A stretch of 64,000 nt of DNA from JAENVU01 sp046598395 (lineage in GTDB: Bacteria; Actinomycetota; Acidimicrobiia; IMCC26256; JAENVU01): the NCBI GenBank assembly GCA_046598395.1, contig JBKJIQ010000022.1:21205-85204 (forward strand), written 5' to 3'. Each line of letters opens with the position of its first letter. Position 1 is the stretch's first letter. This document shows, piece after piece, positions 24,682 to 33,382 of the stretch. The notes beneath the pieces are model-generated. The model searched no databases. It saw nothing but the letters and a program-made list of their open reading frames with translations, and was not told the origin of the DNA. The position numbers and the translations under genes were made by a program.

Positions 24682-25752
24682 ATGTTCGAACGCCTCACTG
24701 ACCTCGCGCGCGAGCTCGACAAGCTTGAAGCGCAATTGCCCGAGATGTATGCAGCGGGCGACCAACGCGCGGCGGCCGATGCCGGGCGCCGGATCGCGGA
24801 GCTCCGGCCCGTGGTAGAGCTTCACGCGAAGTATCAGGCCACCGAAGCAGAGCTGCGCGACGCGCAGGAGCTCGTGGCGGCCGAGTCCGAGCTGGAAATG
24901 AAGGAGTACCTGCGCGCCGAGATCGATGAAAAGGAGCAGCGCCGTCGCGAGCTCGAGGCCGAACTGAAAGAGTTGCTGATCCCCAGGGATCCCAACGACG
25001 GCAAGAACGTCATCGTCGAGATCCGCGGCGCCGAGGGTGGCGACGAAGCGAACCTCTGGGCGGGAGACCTGTTCCGGATGTATGAACGCTTCGCGGAACG
25101 TCATCGTTGGAAAACCGAACTGTTGTCGAGTCAACCGTCAGATATGGGCGGGTTTCGAGATGTCACGTTCGTGGTGCGCGGCGCCGACGCATGGTCACGC
25201 CTCAAACATGAGGCCGGTCCGCATCGCGTTCAGCGAGTCCCGACGACGGAGAGTCAGGGTCGTATTCACACGAGCGCGGCAACGGTGGCGGTATTGCCCG
25301 AAGCCGAGGAGGTCGACATCACGATCGATCTTCACGACCTCAATGTCGATACCTACCGATCACAAGGGCCCGGCGGCCAGTCGGTGAATACCACCGACTC
25401 GGCGATTCGCCTCACCCACAAGCCCACGGGGCTGGTCGTGACCTGCCAGGACGAGAAGAGCCAGCTCCAGAACAAGGAAAAGGCGCTGCGGATCATGCGG
25501 TCTCGGTTGCTCGCATTGGAACAGGATCGTCAAGCATCGGAGCAGGCCAACGCGCGACGCAGCCAGGTTGGCGGCGGCGGTCGCAGCGAAAAGATCCGGA
25601 CCTACAACTTCAAGGAGAATCGGGTCACCGACCACCGCATTGGGTTGACCGTGCACAGCCTCGATGCCGTCCTCGCCGGGGAGCTCGACGAGATCGTCAG
25701 CGCGTTGATGGGCGATGAACGGCGGCACCAACTCGAGGATGGCGAGTCCTGA
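24682..25752 (+). CDS. prfA: peptide chain release factor 1
   Basis: A 356-residue RF1 that releases peptides at UAA and UAG. The GGQ methylation and catalytic motif is at 231-233 (GPGGQSVNTTDSAIRLTH), with KSQLQNKEKALRIMRSRL and IRTYNFKENRVTDHR following. The ATG at 24682 (MFERL) matches the family start and lies 8 bases after a TACTCT -10-like box, consistent with a leaderless message; an ATG two codons earlier (24676) is the alternative. prmC, which methylates this GGQ, follows immediately. Confidence 0.95.
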   Translation: MFERLTDLARELDKLEAQLPEMYAAGDQRAAADAGRRIAELRPVVELHAKYQATEAELRDAQELVAAESELEMKEYLRAEIDEKEQRRRELEAELKELLIPRDPNDGKNVIVEIRGAEGGDEANLWAGDLFRMYERFAERHRWKTELLSSQPSDMGGFRDVTFVVRGADAWSRLKHEAGPHRVQRVPTTESQGRIHTSAATVAVLPEAEEVDITIDLHDLNVDTYRSQGPGGQSVNTTDSAIRLTHKPTGLVVTCQDEKSQLQNKEKALRIMRSRLLALEQDRQASEQANARRSQVGGGGRSEKIRTYNFKENRVTDHRIGLTVHSLDAVLAGELDEIVSALMGDERRHQLEDGES

Positions 25753-26654
25753 CTATCACCTGGGGCGAGCTCCGCCGGGATGCCGAAGCCCAGCTTCGAA
25801 TGACGGGTGTGTCCGACCCGGCCAGCGAAGCACGGTGGATGCTCGAGGCGGTCTCGGGCATGGACGCTACCGAGCACGCGATGGAAGCGGGCGCACCGGC
25901 AACCCGAGGTGCGACGGCTGGGCTCGATGCCTTCCTTGCGCGTCGAGCCACCGGCGAACCACTGCAGTATGTGCTCGGCGCATGGAGCTTCTGTGGCCTC
26001 GATCTCTTGGTGGATCGGCGGGTACTTATTCCGCGTCCTGAGACCGAAGTCGTGGCCCAGTTGGCGATCGCGGAGGTGGCACGCTTCGGCGAGCGGGCGG
26101 GCGCGCCCGAACCGTGGGCGGGCGGGCTCACTCACTATGCAGTGGCCGACTTGGGGACCGGATCTGGCGCGCTCGCACTGGCGCTCGCGGCGTCGCTGCC
26201 CGATGCAGAGGTATGGGCCACCGACGTGAACCCGGACGCCCTGCAGGTGGCGAGCGCCAATATCGGCGCCGCAGGCACGCTGGCCGCGCGAGTTCGGCTC
26301 CGTGAGGGATTCTGGTTCGAGGCGCTCCCGGATGAACTCCGCGGGTCATTGCTGGTGGTGGTGTCGAACCCGCCATATATCGCGCACCACGAATCCATTC
26401 CCGCCGCAGTGTCGAACTGGGAACCACGCGACGCGTTGTTCGCGGGTCCCACCGGACTCGAGGCGATCGAGGTGTTGATTGAGGAAGCGGCCGCCTGGCT
26501 TGACCCGACGGGGACGCTCGTGCTCGAACTCGCTCCGCACCAAGCCGAGATCGTCCGGGAGTTGGCGGCGAGCGCCGGGTTCGCGGAAGCGATTATTCGG
26601 AAAGATCTCGCCGGACGCGACCGCGCGCTCGTGGCCCGGCGCCGCGCCGGCTGA
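25749..26654 (+). CDS. prmC: peptide chain release factor N5-glutamine methyltransferase, probable CTG start
   Basis: A SAM-dependent methyltransferase modifying the GGQ glutamine of RF1/RF2. Motif I is VADLGTGSGALALALA and the catalytic NPPY is in VSNPPYIAHHES; LIPRPETEVV precedes them. The first ATG (25800) would cut off TITWGELRRDAEAQLR, the beginning of the PrmC helical N-domain. The frame is open only back to 25719, with no ATG, GTG or TTG; the only near-cognate is CTG at 25749, which overlaps the prfA stop as CTGA. Starting there gives 301 residues with a family-like N-terminus. Confidence 0.88.
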   Translation: MTITWGELRRDAEAQLRMTGVSDPASEARWMLEAVSGMDATEHAMEAGAPATRGATAGLDAFLARRATGEPLQYVLGAWSFCGLDLLVDRRVLIPRPETEVVAQLAIAEVARFGERAGAPEPWAGGLTHYAVADLGTGSGALALALAASLPDAEVWATDVNPDALQVASANIGAAGTLAARVRLREGFWFEALPDELRGSLLVVVSNPPYIAHHESIPAAVSNWEPRDALFAGPTGLEAIEVLIEEAAAWLDPTGTLVLELAPHQAEIVRELAASAGFAEAIIRKDLAGRDRALVARRRAG

Positions 26655-26683
26655 CCGGTAGCCACCGCGTCCAAGTGATCCGA

Positions 26684-27082
26684 CTATGCGCGCTCGTCGA
26701 ACTGTTCGTTGGGGTCGAGGCGTTGCAGGAAGGCGCGGTCTACTGCGACCCAGACGGTCTTGGAGAACGGGTAGTACACGATCGGACCGAGCACCACGAC
26801 GGGAATCAGAATCGCCAAGAGCGGCGCGACCGGGATGTTGGGAATGGTCGCGATGAGCAGCGCAACGAAGAGAATCGCGAACAAGCCGCCCGTAGCGCCG
26901 ATGTTGATGGCGAGTGCGCCGGCCCAGTACCCCTGCTCGCGTTCGAAGTGGAGTCCGCAGTTGGGGCAGTCGGCTTTCATCTTGAAGTAGCCCTGAAAGA
27001 GGTGACCTGATCCGCAGCGTGCGCAGCGAAGGGTGAATCCGCGGCCAAACATTTGGCCCCGACTCGGCGCGGTGGTACTCAC
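26684..27082 (-). CDS. DUF983-type zinc-ribbon membrane protein
   Basis: A 132-residue protein. An N-terminal zinc ribbon (LRCARCGSGHLF and ADCPNCGLHFER) is followed by two membrane segments (GALAINIGATGGLFAILFVALLIA and PLLAILIPVVVLGPIVYY), the architecture of DUF983. The function is unknown. The GTG at 27082 lies 8 bases after a TATGTT box on the minus strand, suggesting a leaderless start; ATG at 27052 is the alternative and would still keep both cysteine pairs. It is divergent from the nitroreductase. Confidence 0.8.
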   Translation of the reverse strand: MSTTAPSRGQMFGRGFTLRCARCGSGHLFQGYFKMKADCPNCGLHFEREQGYWAGALAINIGATGGLFAILFVALLIATIPNIPVAPLLAILIPVVVLGPIVYYPFSKTVWVAVDRAFLQRLDPNEQFDERA

Positions 27083-27130
27083 GATCGGGCAACATAGCCC
27101 CGCTTCGATTCGTCGCTCTGAAAGGCCGGC

Positions 27131-27778
27131 ATGACGCCGCTCGACCTCACTTCCATCGATCACGTGCTCTCCACCACCCGGTCGGTCCGCAAACGGCTCG
27201 ACTTTGACCGTCCCGTGGAACCCGAAGTGATCGAGGAATGCCTGCGCCTCGCGATTCAGGCACCCACTGGTGGTAACACCCAGGGCTGGCGGTTCATCGT
27301 GGTGACCGATGCGGCGAAACGGCTCGCCCTCGCGGAGTTGTACCGCGAGATCTCCGAGCCCTACCTGAAGGCCGGGCTCGGAGGTGACGCCACGGTTTCT
27401 GCGCAGCAGAGTCGTGTGATCGATTCCGCCACGTATCTCGCACAGCGGCTCCATGAGGTGCCGGTACACGTGATCCCATGCCTCCACGGAGCGCTCGACT
27501 CGCTGCCGAATTTTGCGGCGGCGGGGAGCTACGGCTCGATTATTCCCGCGATGTGGAGTTTTCAACTCGCGCTGCGGAGCCGCGGTCTGGGTTCGGTGCT
27601 CACCACGCTGCATCTGGCGAATGAAGCCCGCGCCGCCGAGCTCCTGGGCATTCCCGCAGGCGTCACCCAAGTTGGGCTGATCCCCGTCGCTTACTTCACG
27701 GGTGATGACTTCAAACCCGCGAATCGGCGGCCAGTGGAAGAGGTCACCTATTGGAATGGTTGGAAGCAGACGCGTTGA
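27131..27778 (+). CDS. nitroreductase family protein
   Basis: A 215-residue FMN-dependent nitroreductase-fold protein: STTRSVRKRLDF near the N-terminus, LAIQAPTGGNTQGWRFIVV for the FMN phosphate, a central AMWSFQLALRSRGLGSVLTT and a C-terminal GLIPVAYFTG. Enzymes of this family reduce nitro groups, quinones or enones with NAD(P)H. The substrate is not evident. It converges tail-to-tail with the thiolase-like gene, with no gap. Confidence 0.88.
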   Translation: MTPLDLTSIDHVLSTTRSVRKRLDFDRPVEPEVIEECLRLAIQAPTGGNTQGWRFIVVTDAAKRLALAELYREISEPYLKAGLGGDATVSAQQSRVIDSATYLAQRLHEVPVHVIPCLHGALDSLPNFAAAGSYGSIIPAMWSFQLALRSRGLGSVLTTLHLANEARAAELLGIPAGVTQVGLIPVAYFTGDDFKPANRRPVEEVTYWNGWKQTR

Positions 27779-29287
27779 TCACACGAGCACATTGATGTCG
27801 TCCGCGGCGCGGATGGTGATTTCTCGGCCTTCCCAAGCCTGAGCGCACATATCAAGCATGGTCTCGGGGTTAGTCGAGTTGGCAAGGGCGCGGCGCCCGT
27901 CCGCGGTCAGGACGCTGATGATGGCGATGGTCGGAGTGGCATCGCGATCGAATGCCACCGACGTGGCCTCGACGATGCCCGCAGTATTCAAGACTCCGGC
28001 GGGCGTGCGGCTCGGCGTCGCGTCGACCTGGGCCTGGGTGATCGCGGGGTCAACGCGGCGGAAGCCCCGTGCCGCGGGAGTGGTGGAGTACAAGCCGACA
28101 CTGTGTTTCGTGGCATACCAGCCGAGTGCGGTGACGAGGCCGACGGAGCCCGGATCCGTGCGGCACTCTTGCACCATCGCGGCGATGGAGTGCGTGACGT
28201 AGTTATTGCCCGGCCCGCCGGCGAAGGCCAAGCCCCCAGTGACCGTGAGCGCCCGATCGTCTCCGTGCGCGGGGCCGGTCAGACCGATTGAGTCCATCGC
28301 GAGCTGCACTGCAGCCGGAAAACAGGAGTAGAGATCGAACCGCGTGATGGCGTCGAGCGGGACGTCCGCCGCGCCCAGAACCGCTCGGGTCGCGATGCCG
28401 ATCGCGGTCGATTGCGCGAGGGAGTCACGCTCGGTCACAAAGTAGTGATCGTGCGCGTCCGCGCCTGCGAGCGGGAAGACCATGCGGTCCGACGGGACGC
28501 CCGCCGCAACTGCGGCTTCATAGGAACACAGGATCAGGGCTGCGGCCTGGTCGACATCGAGGTTGGCGCACATGCGTTTGGTGTATGGGAAACACGCGAT
28601 GCGGTTGTCGGGGGTCGGGACCCGGATCGCATCCGGCGCGTATCCCGCGGCCGACCACGCGTAGGGGTTGGTTGCCGCGACCTGCGCGAACCGTGACCAC
28701 AACTGCGCGACCGAGCGCTGATGTTCGTCGATCGACTGGCAGTGTGCGTGGCGCAAGGCAGTTTCGAAGAGTGGATAGACCTGGGTCGGGGCGAGTACCC
28801 GATGCGCCATCTCGTACTGGCTGGTTCCCGGCCGGTCGTCGCCCCACCGCGTGGGACACTCCGGGCCGTCGGCCTTGGTCCATTCGAGCCACGCGTTCGG
28901 GTCGATGCGTCGGGCGCGGCGGCGGCTGTACATGCATTCGACGCCACCGAGCATCACAACGTCGCGCCGGCCCGACTGGATGTCGGCGGCCAAACGATTC
29001 ACGAGCATTTGAGGGCTGTTCCCGCCGGTCGTGGTGTGAACGGTGCTGCGTACGTCGATGCCGAGTCGGCGGGCCAGCAGCGCGCCGGGATCGGGGTAGC
29101 GCCAGGAGATGATCTCGGCGACCGCGATGGTGTCGATGGACAGACGATCGGATTGAGTGTCGGCGATCGCGGTGCGGGCCGCGGCTGCGAGCAAGTCCAC
29201 CGGTTCGAGGCCGGCGCTGGGATCCGCGAGGTGTTGGGTGATTTGGCCGACGCCAACGATGACGGGAGTGCGGGGATCAATCGACAT
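27779..29287 (-). CDS. thiolase-like acetyl-CoA acetyltransferase family protein
   Basis: A 502-residue thiolase-fold protein: TPVIVGVGQITQHL at the start, LVNRLAADIQSGRRDVVMLGGVECMYS, FDLYSCFPAAVQLAMDSIGL, and a C-terminal GLVTALGWYATKHSVGLYS. The usual nucleophilic Cys before the central helix is replaced in TTTGGNSPQM, so ordinary thiolysis is doubtful, although the downstream C and H elements remain. Related actinobacterial proteins are annotated as acetyl-CoA acetyltransferases of lipid or sterol metabolism. The ATG at 29287 lies 8 bases after a TAGGGT box. It is the third gene of a minus-strand run. Confidence 0.75.
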   Translation of the reverse strand: MSIDPRTPVIVGVGQITQHLADPSAGLEPVDLLAAAARTAIADTQSDRLSIDTIAVAEIISWRYPDPGALLARRLGIDVRSTVHTTTGGNSPQMLVNRLAADIQSGRRDVVMLGGVECMYSRRRARRIDPNAWLEWTKADGPECPTRWGDDRPGTSQYEMAHRVLAPTQVYPLFETALRHAHCQSIDEHQRSVAQLWSRFAQVAATNPYAWSAAGYAPDAIRVPTPDNRIACFPYTKRMCANLDVDQAAALILCSYEAAVAAGVPSDRMVFPLAGADAHDHYFVTERDSLAQSTAIGIATRAVLGAADVPLDAITRFDLYSCFPAAVQLAMDSIGLTGPAHGDDRALTVTGGLAFAGGPGNNYVTHSIAAMVQECRTDPGSVGLVTALGWYATKHSVGLYSTTPAARGFRRVDPAITQAQVDATPSRTPAGVLNTAGIVEATSVAFDRDATPTIAIISVLTADGRRALANSTNPETMLDMCAQAWEGREITIRAADDINVLV

Positions 29288-29298
29288 AAGGCCGGACC

Positions 29299-30150
29299 CT
29301 AGAACGCGGGCGGCGGTTGACCCTCTTCCATGGGGTCGGGCACGTTGGGGTCGGGCACGTTGGGGTCGGGCACGTTGGGATCGGGCCACGTGGGATCGGG
29401 CCACGTGGGATTACCCGGAACTGCACTGTCCGGGCAGATCGACCGGTAGGAACAGAACCGACAGATCGCGGCGTCGTTGACGCCGACGAAGCGGCCCGCG
29501 GGCCCGTCGGCCGCCGCCGCCTTGATGGTGGCCACGACGGTGCTGATCTCGGCTTCGATGGCAAGCAGATCATCGGCGTCGGGTTCGTACGGTGCTGGAT
29601 CATCGTCGGCGCTCAAATACTCGTACCGGATCCGGATTTGGCGTCCACCGGCGATCGGCGCGGCGAGCCACGCTTGGAGGCGAGCGCGGCTATCGGAACC
29701 GAGGTCGCCATCGCGCAGGATGCCGGTCTTGTAATCGCGTACTTCCAGCACGGAGCCGCGCAACCACACGGCATCGAGGCGACCAACGCCGATCCAGGTG
29801 GGCGCGCCGCGCCGGAGCCGGACTACCGCCATCTCGTGGCCCAGTGCGGGACTCGGTGATGGGCAACGAGCGGTGTGGCGTTGGAGCATGGTGGCGACGG
29901 CGCCGACGGGTTCGACGCCGTGAGCCTCCAAGACCTCGGTCACGATCTCGGGGTCGCGACAATCGCGATCGTCGTGGAGGAAGCGCAAGAGATCGTGCAC
30001 GAGGTTGCCGGTGGTGGCGTTCGACCCTCGATCACTCGGTGGCAACCGCAAGAGGTTGCGATTGGCATACAGGCGCGGGCAACGCTCCCAATCGTCGAGC
30101 GCGCTCGGTGAGATGTTCAGGATGTCGGGGGCGACGCGGTTCTTGCTCAT
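29299..30150 (-). CDS. RecB-type PD-(D/E)XK nuclease-like protein with Fe-S cysteines
   Basis: A 283-residue protein. N-terminal SPSALDDWERCPRLYANRNLL is the RecB/AddB-type start with the first cysteine. The nuclease core shows GVGRLDAVW, VLEVRDYKTG (the D...ExK-like motif with catalytic Lys) and RLQAWLAAP (the QxxxY-like helix). CRFCSYRSIC near residue 240 completes a four-cysteine Fe-S set as in Cas4 and AddB. The tail is a short DP-rich repeat. The ATG at 30150 overlaps the upstream gene by ATGA. The role is probably DNA processing; no helicase or CRISPR gene is adjacent. Confidence 0.75.
   Translation of the reverse strand: MSKNRVAPDILNISPSALDDWERCPRLYANRNLLRLPPSDRGSNATTGNLVHDLLRFLHDDRDCRDPEIVTEVLEAHGVEPVGAVATMLQRHTARCPSPSPALGHEMAVVRLRRGAPTWIGVGRLDAVWLRGSVLEVRDYKTGILRDGDLGSDSRARLQAWLAAPIAGGRQIRIRYEYLSADDDPAPYEPDADDLLAIEAEISTVVATIKAAAADGPAGRFVGVNDAAICRFCSYRSICPDSAVPGNPTWPDPTWPDPNVPDPNVPDPNVPDPMEEGQPPPAF
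29332..29406 (-). repeat. five 15-bp tandem repeats
   Basis: Five 15-base units (three of GGGGTCGGGCACGTT and two of GGGATCGGGCCACGT on the plus strand) encode the WPDPT/NVPDP repeats at the C-terminus of the nuclease-like protein. Copy number may vary between strains. Confidence 0.9.
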
Positions 30151-30863
30151 GTGAACGCTCGGCAGCCGGGGATGAAGGGGCACGTGCCGCACTCGGTACC
30201 CGCGAGGGGAGCGGAGGAATCCATGTGCGACCGGATAAGGGCCAGTTGGTCGACCATCCAGAGTCGGGAGGCCTCGAAGAGCGCGGGTCCATCGGCGTCG
30301 GCTTCCACCGACCAACCGCCGTGGAGATCGGCGCGCACCACTCGCAACGCTCCGGCACGCGACCACCGCGGTCGCCGGAGGATCGCGAAGCGCACCGAGA
30401 TCGACTCGAGGATCTCTTCGGTGCTGCGGTCGCCGATCGAGAGCATCCGCAACTCGCGCACACCATGAGGGTCGACGACCGCGAGACCTGCTCCTCCCAC
30501 CAGGCGGATGCCCGTCCGTGATGCCTCGGTCTCCATCGCGTCGGTTGCGAGATCATCGACCCGCGCCGGACGATCACCGAACAGTGCGACGTACCACCGT
30601 GCCGCGAGGTCGTAGACCGCGCGTTCCTCCACGCTGAGGTCGGACGTCTCGGGATGAAAGTGTTCCGCACGGGCCGCGGTCAGGGAGGTGTGGGCGAGTC
30701 GGGCATCTTCTTCCACCTGGCTCCGAACCCGATATCGACGGTTCGCGCCACCCATGGCGGGATTGCCAGAATGCTCCCGGTACACGCGTCGGGGGCAGCC
30801 CGTTCCGGCCCGAGCGAGCAGTCGCACGGTGAGGCGGGGCAGGTCCTCAGAATCGCGGGTCAT
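30147..30863 (-). CDS. second RecB-like Fe-S protein, probably nuclease-degenerate
   Basis: A 238-residue protein. It has CPRRVYREH near the N-terminus and CGTCPFIPGC at the C-terminus, the same four-cysteine layout as its downstream neighbour. Between them, AGLAVVDPHGVRELRML takes the place of the D...ExK strand but lacks the catalytic lysine, so this copy may be inactive and act as a partner subunit. The ATG at 30863 is 8 bases after a TACCGT box; an earlier in-frame start at 30953 gives an unstructured extension. ATGA overlap with the active-looking copy supports a complex. Confidence 0.6.
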   Translation of the reverse strand: MTRDSEDLPRLTVRLLARAGTGCPRRVYREHSGNPAMGGANRRYRVRSQVEEDARLAHTSLTAARAEHFHPETSDLSVEERAVYDLAARWYVALFGDRPARVDDLATDAMETEASRTGIRLVGGAGLAVVDPHGVRELRMLSIGDRSTEEILESISVRFAILRRPRWSRAGALRVVRADLHGGWSVEADADGPALFEASRLWMVDQLALIRSHMDSSAPLAGTECGTCPFIPGCRAFT

Positions 30864-30987
30864 GACCGCCGACGGTAGCGGTGACCCCTGACCAACTCGT
30901 GCCCGAGCACCACCTTGGGCAAGCGAACCGCTCAGGTCAATCCCGGGGTGCACCGAAAAACGAAGGGTGGACTCCTACGATCGGGGC

Positions 30988-32808
30988 GTGACACTCCCGG
31001 GGCCAACGTCGCAGCCCGCGCGGCGTCAAGCGCTCGGTGGAGGCCATCGCGGTCGTCCGGGCCACGGTCGGCGGCTGCCGATCATCGCCGGGATCCTCAC
31101 GGTGCTGCTCGGCTGGACCGCGTTCGCAGCCTATGAACTGGTGCAGGCCAGGGACCACGCGCAGTTGGGACTGGATCAGCTTCGGCGCGCCCAACGCCAG
31201 TTGGATCCGGCCGAGTTGATCCGCGGGAAGGGTCTACCGGCGATGCGCGCGGCTCGCAGCGAGTTCGATCGTGCGGCGGACGCGTCGGGCTCGGTTTTCC
31301 TTGCGCCGTTCACGGTGCTGCCGTTCGTCGGCCGTCAGGTGCAATCGGTGCAGGCCCTCACCCGCGGCGCGTCGACGGTGGTCCACGTTGGCGTGCGAGC
31401 GATGGAACAATCGACCAAGGAGCTCGACGCGAAGACTGCCAATGGCCCCGAACGGGTGGCGCTGCTCGAACGGCTCGGTCGGATTGGTCGTGACGCGTCC
31501 ACCGACCTGCACGGCGTCGGGCTCGGGCCGGGTCAAGCGCTCGTGGGTCCGCTCGCCGATGCCCGTAGCAAGTTCGCTCGCCAACTCCACAAGGCCCAAC
31601 GGACGATGCACGATGTCGACCTCGCGTCGACCGGCGTCGCCGAAATGGCCAAAGGCCCCACGAAGTATCTCCTCCTTGCGGCGAATAACGGCGAGATGCG
31701 GGCCGGGTCGGGAATGCTGCTCTCGGCGGGCGTACTGACCGTCGATCAGGGCCGGTTCACGCTCGGTCAAATGGTGTCGGTCACCGACCTGAACTTGCCG
31801 CCGGGCGCGGTCCCGCTCGACGGTGACTATGGAGCGCGGTGGGGGTGGCTGGATCCCACCCAAGAGTGGCGCTACCTGGCAATGTCGCCGCAGTTCAACA
31901 TCACCGGGAGTCTTGCCGCCCAGATGTGGAAGGCCAAGACGGGAGAGGACGTTGACGGCGTTCTCGCGCTCGACCCGATCGCACTTCGCGCCTTGGTCAA
32001 GGTCTCCGGTCCGGTCGATGTTGGCGGTATTCAGATCGACCAAAGCAACGTGGTGAAGGAAATTCTGCTCCAACAGTATGTGGACTTTCCCGCGTCGGTT
32101 GCCGGATCTGAGTCCGACCTCCCCTTGAACGCCCAACGCCGAGAACGAAACGGTGTGATTGCCCGGGCCATCGTTGACCAGCTCGATCGGGTCGGATGGA
32201 ATATTGCCGACCTCGTCGATGACCTTCGCGGCGCAGCCCGTGGGCGCCACGTGTTGTTCTGGTCGTCGAAGTCGACCCAGCAACGGGCGTGGCGAGCGGC
32301 CGGCGTTTCCGGGGTTCTGCCCCGTGATGCCTTGATGGTCGCGGTGCAGAACCGGGCGGGGAACAAGTTGGATCAGTTCTTGCCGGTCGCGACCGCGATC
32401 GAACATCACCGGGTTGCCGGTGGCAGCCAGGTCACGGCCACGATCGGCATTGCCAACCTCACTCCGGTCTCGGGCCTCAACCGGTATGTGGAGGGCCCCT
32501 TCGACGAGACATTTGCAGCGGGTGAATACCGCGGAATTCTTGCCGTCAATATCCCGGGCTACGCCAGCGGTATCCACCTCGACGGTGGTGAACAGACGGT
32601 CGCGGCTGGACCCGATGGCTCGACGCGTGTTGTGGGCGTCACGATCCGGCTACTTCGCGGCACCGCCGCTACCTACACGCTGCGTTTCACGCTGCCCCAG
32701 GGATATGAACACCTCGATGTGATTCCTTCCGCTCGCTATCCGGCGATCAAGTACACCGCGGGAACTCAGCACTGGGACGACGACGCACCGCGCACCCTCG
32801 ACTGGTAG
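30988..32808 (+). CDS. DUF4012 membrane-anchored protein
   Basis: A 606-residue protein. A short basic cytoplasmic segment is followed by one membrane helix (LPIIAGILTVLLGWTAFAAYEL) and a long extracytoplasmic part of the DUF4012 family: coiled-coil-like residues 45-200, then KYLLLAANNGEMRAGSGMLLSAGVL, WLDPTQEWRYLAMSPQFNITGSLAAQMW and LALDPIALRALVKVSGPVDV. The function is unknown. These genes commonly adjoin surface polysaccharide clusters, as here. GTG at 30988 lies 6 bases after TACGAT (30976-30981), so the message is probably leaderless. Confidence 0.8.
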   Translation: MTLPGPTSQPARRQALGGGHRGRPGHGRRLPIIAGILTVLLGWTAFAAYELVQARDHAQLGLDQLRRAQRQLDPAELIRGKGLPAMRAARSEFDRAADASGSVFLAPFTVLPFVGRQVQSVQALTRGASTVVHVGVRAMEQSTKELDAKTANGPERVALLERLGRIGRDASTDLHGVGLGPGQALVGPLADARSKFARQLHKAQRTMHDVDLASTGVAEMAKGPTKYLLLAANNGEMRAGSGMLLSAGVLTVDQGRFTLGQMVSVTDLNLPPGAVPLDGDYGARWGWLDPTQEWRYLAMSPQFNITGSLAAQMWKAKTGEDVDGVLALDPIALRALVKVSGPVDVGGIQIDQSNVVKEILLQQYVDFPASVAGSESDLPLNAQRRERNGVIARAIVDQLDRVGWNIADLVDDLRGAARGRHVLFWSSKSTQQRAWRAAGVSGVLPRDALMVAVQNRAGNKLDQFLPVATAIEHHRVAGGSQVTATIGIANLTPVSGLNRYVEGPFDETFAAGEYRGILAVNIPGYASGIHLDGGEQTVAAGPDGSTRVVGVTIRLLRGTAATYTLRFTLPQGYEHLDVIPSARYPAIKYTAGTQHWDDDAPRTLDW

Positions 32809-32882
32809 GCCGTTCGGGTCAACGTGCGAAGAAAACGGTGCCAATGACCTATCAAGGTGCCCGGTTTATGGCGCTTTAAGGC

Positions 32883-32911
32883 TTGCATACCCTGTGGACA
32901 CCCTGTACAGT
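32883..32911 (+). promoter_or_regulatory. promoter of the LPXTG-like gene
   Basis: The -35 TTGCAT (32883-32888), a 17-base spacer and the -10 TACAGT (32906-32911) give a start near 32918 and a leader of about 80 bases. This is among the best promoter matches in the window. Confidence 0.6.
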
Positions 32912-32998
32912 TCCCGCACAACCCCTCGCACTTTGGGGCGGGGTTTCAAGGAAAATCACCCGAATCGAACGCCGATCGGGATGGCGTGGAGGTCAATT

Positions 32999-33292
32999 GT
33001 GAGTACGCAGGGGAAGTTCGCCGGACGGGCGCTTCGAGTTCTGGCGGTCAGTGGTATCGCCCTTTTTGCGGTGGCTCCCACGGCAGCTTTCGCGGCACCG
33101 TACCCCGGCGGCGATGATCCGCCGACCGTGGTTGACCCGGGAACCCAGGTCAAGCCGGCGACGGCGACCAAGTCGTCAACGCTGCCGATCACGGGTGGCG
33201 ACGCGATGGGTCTTGCGGTGATCGGCGTTGGTGCGGTGGCTGCGGGTGCGGTCTTCGTGCGCCAGTCACGCCGTCGGGCCGTCACCGCCTGA
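32999..33292 (+). CDS. small LPXTG-type cell wall-anchored protein
   Basis: A 97-residue protein with a signal peptide (LRVLAVSGIALFAVAPTAAFA), a mature part of only about 30 residues rich in P, T and K, then LPITG (62-66), a hydrophobic stretch (LAVIGVGAVAAGAVFV) and a basic tail (RQSRRR). This is a sortase sorting signal, so the short peptide would be linked to the cell wall or to another protein. No sortase gene is in the window. GTG at 32999 has GGAGG 6 bases upstream. It has its own promoter and a terminator-like hairpin. Confidence 0.78.
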   Translation: MSTQGKFAGRALRVLAVSGIALFAVAPTAAFAAPYPGGDDPPTVVDPGTQVKPATATKSSTLPITGGDAMGLAVIGVGAVAAGAVFVRQSRRRAVTA

Positions 33293-33314
33293 CCCCCATG
33301 GTCGAACTGACGAA

Positions 33315-33347
33315 GAGGGCGCGGCCGGCCTTGCTGGCCGCGTCCTC
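33315..33347 (+). terminator. hairpin after LPXTG gene
   Basis: Arms 33315-33329 and 33333-33347 pair along 15 positions with two G-T type pairs, closing on a 3-base loop. It is very GC-rich and has no T-tract. It separates the LPXTG-like gene from the sugar transferase. Confidence 0.6.
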
Positions 33348-33382
33348 GCGTCTGACCTCGGGTCCTGAGGTCAGGTCGAGCC

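Noticed and set aside
29332..29406. CRISPR-like short tandem repeats
   Set aside because: The 15-base units are directly abutting without spacers and encode a protein tail.
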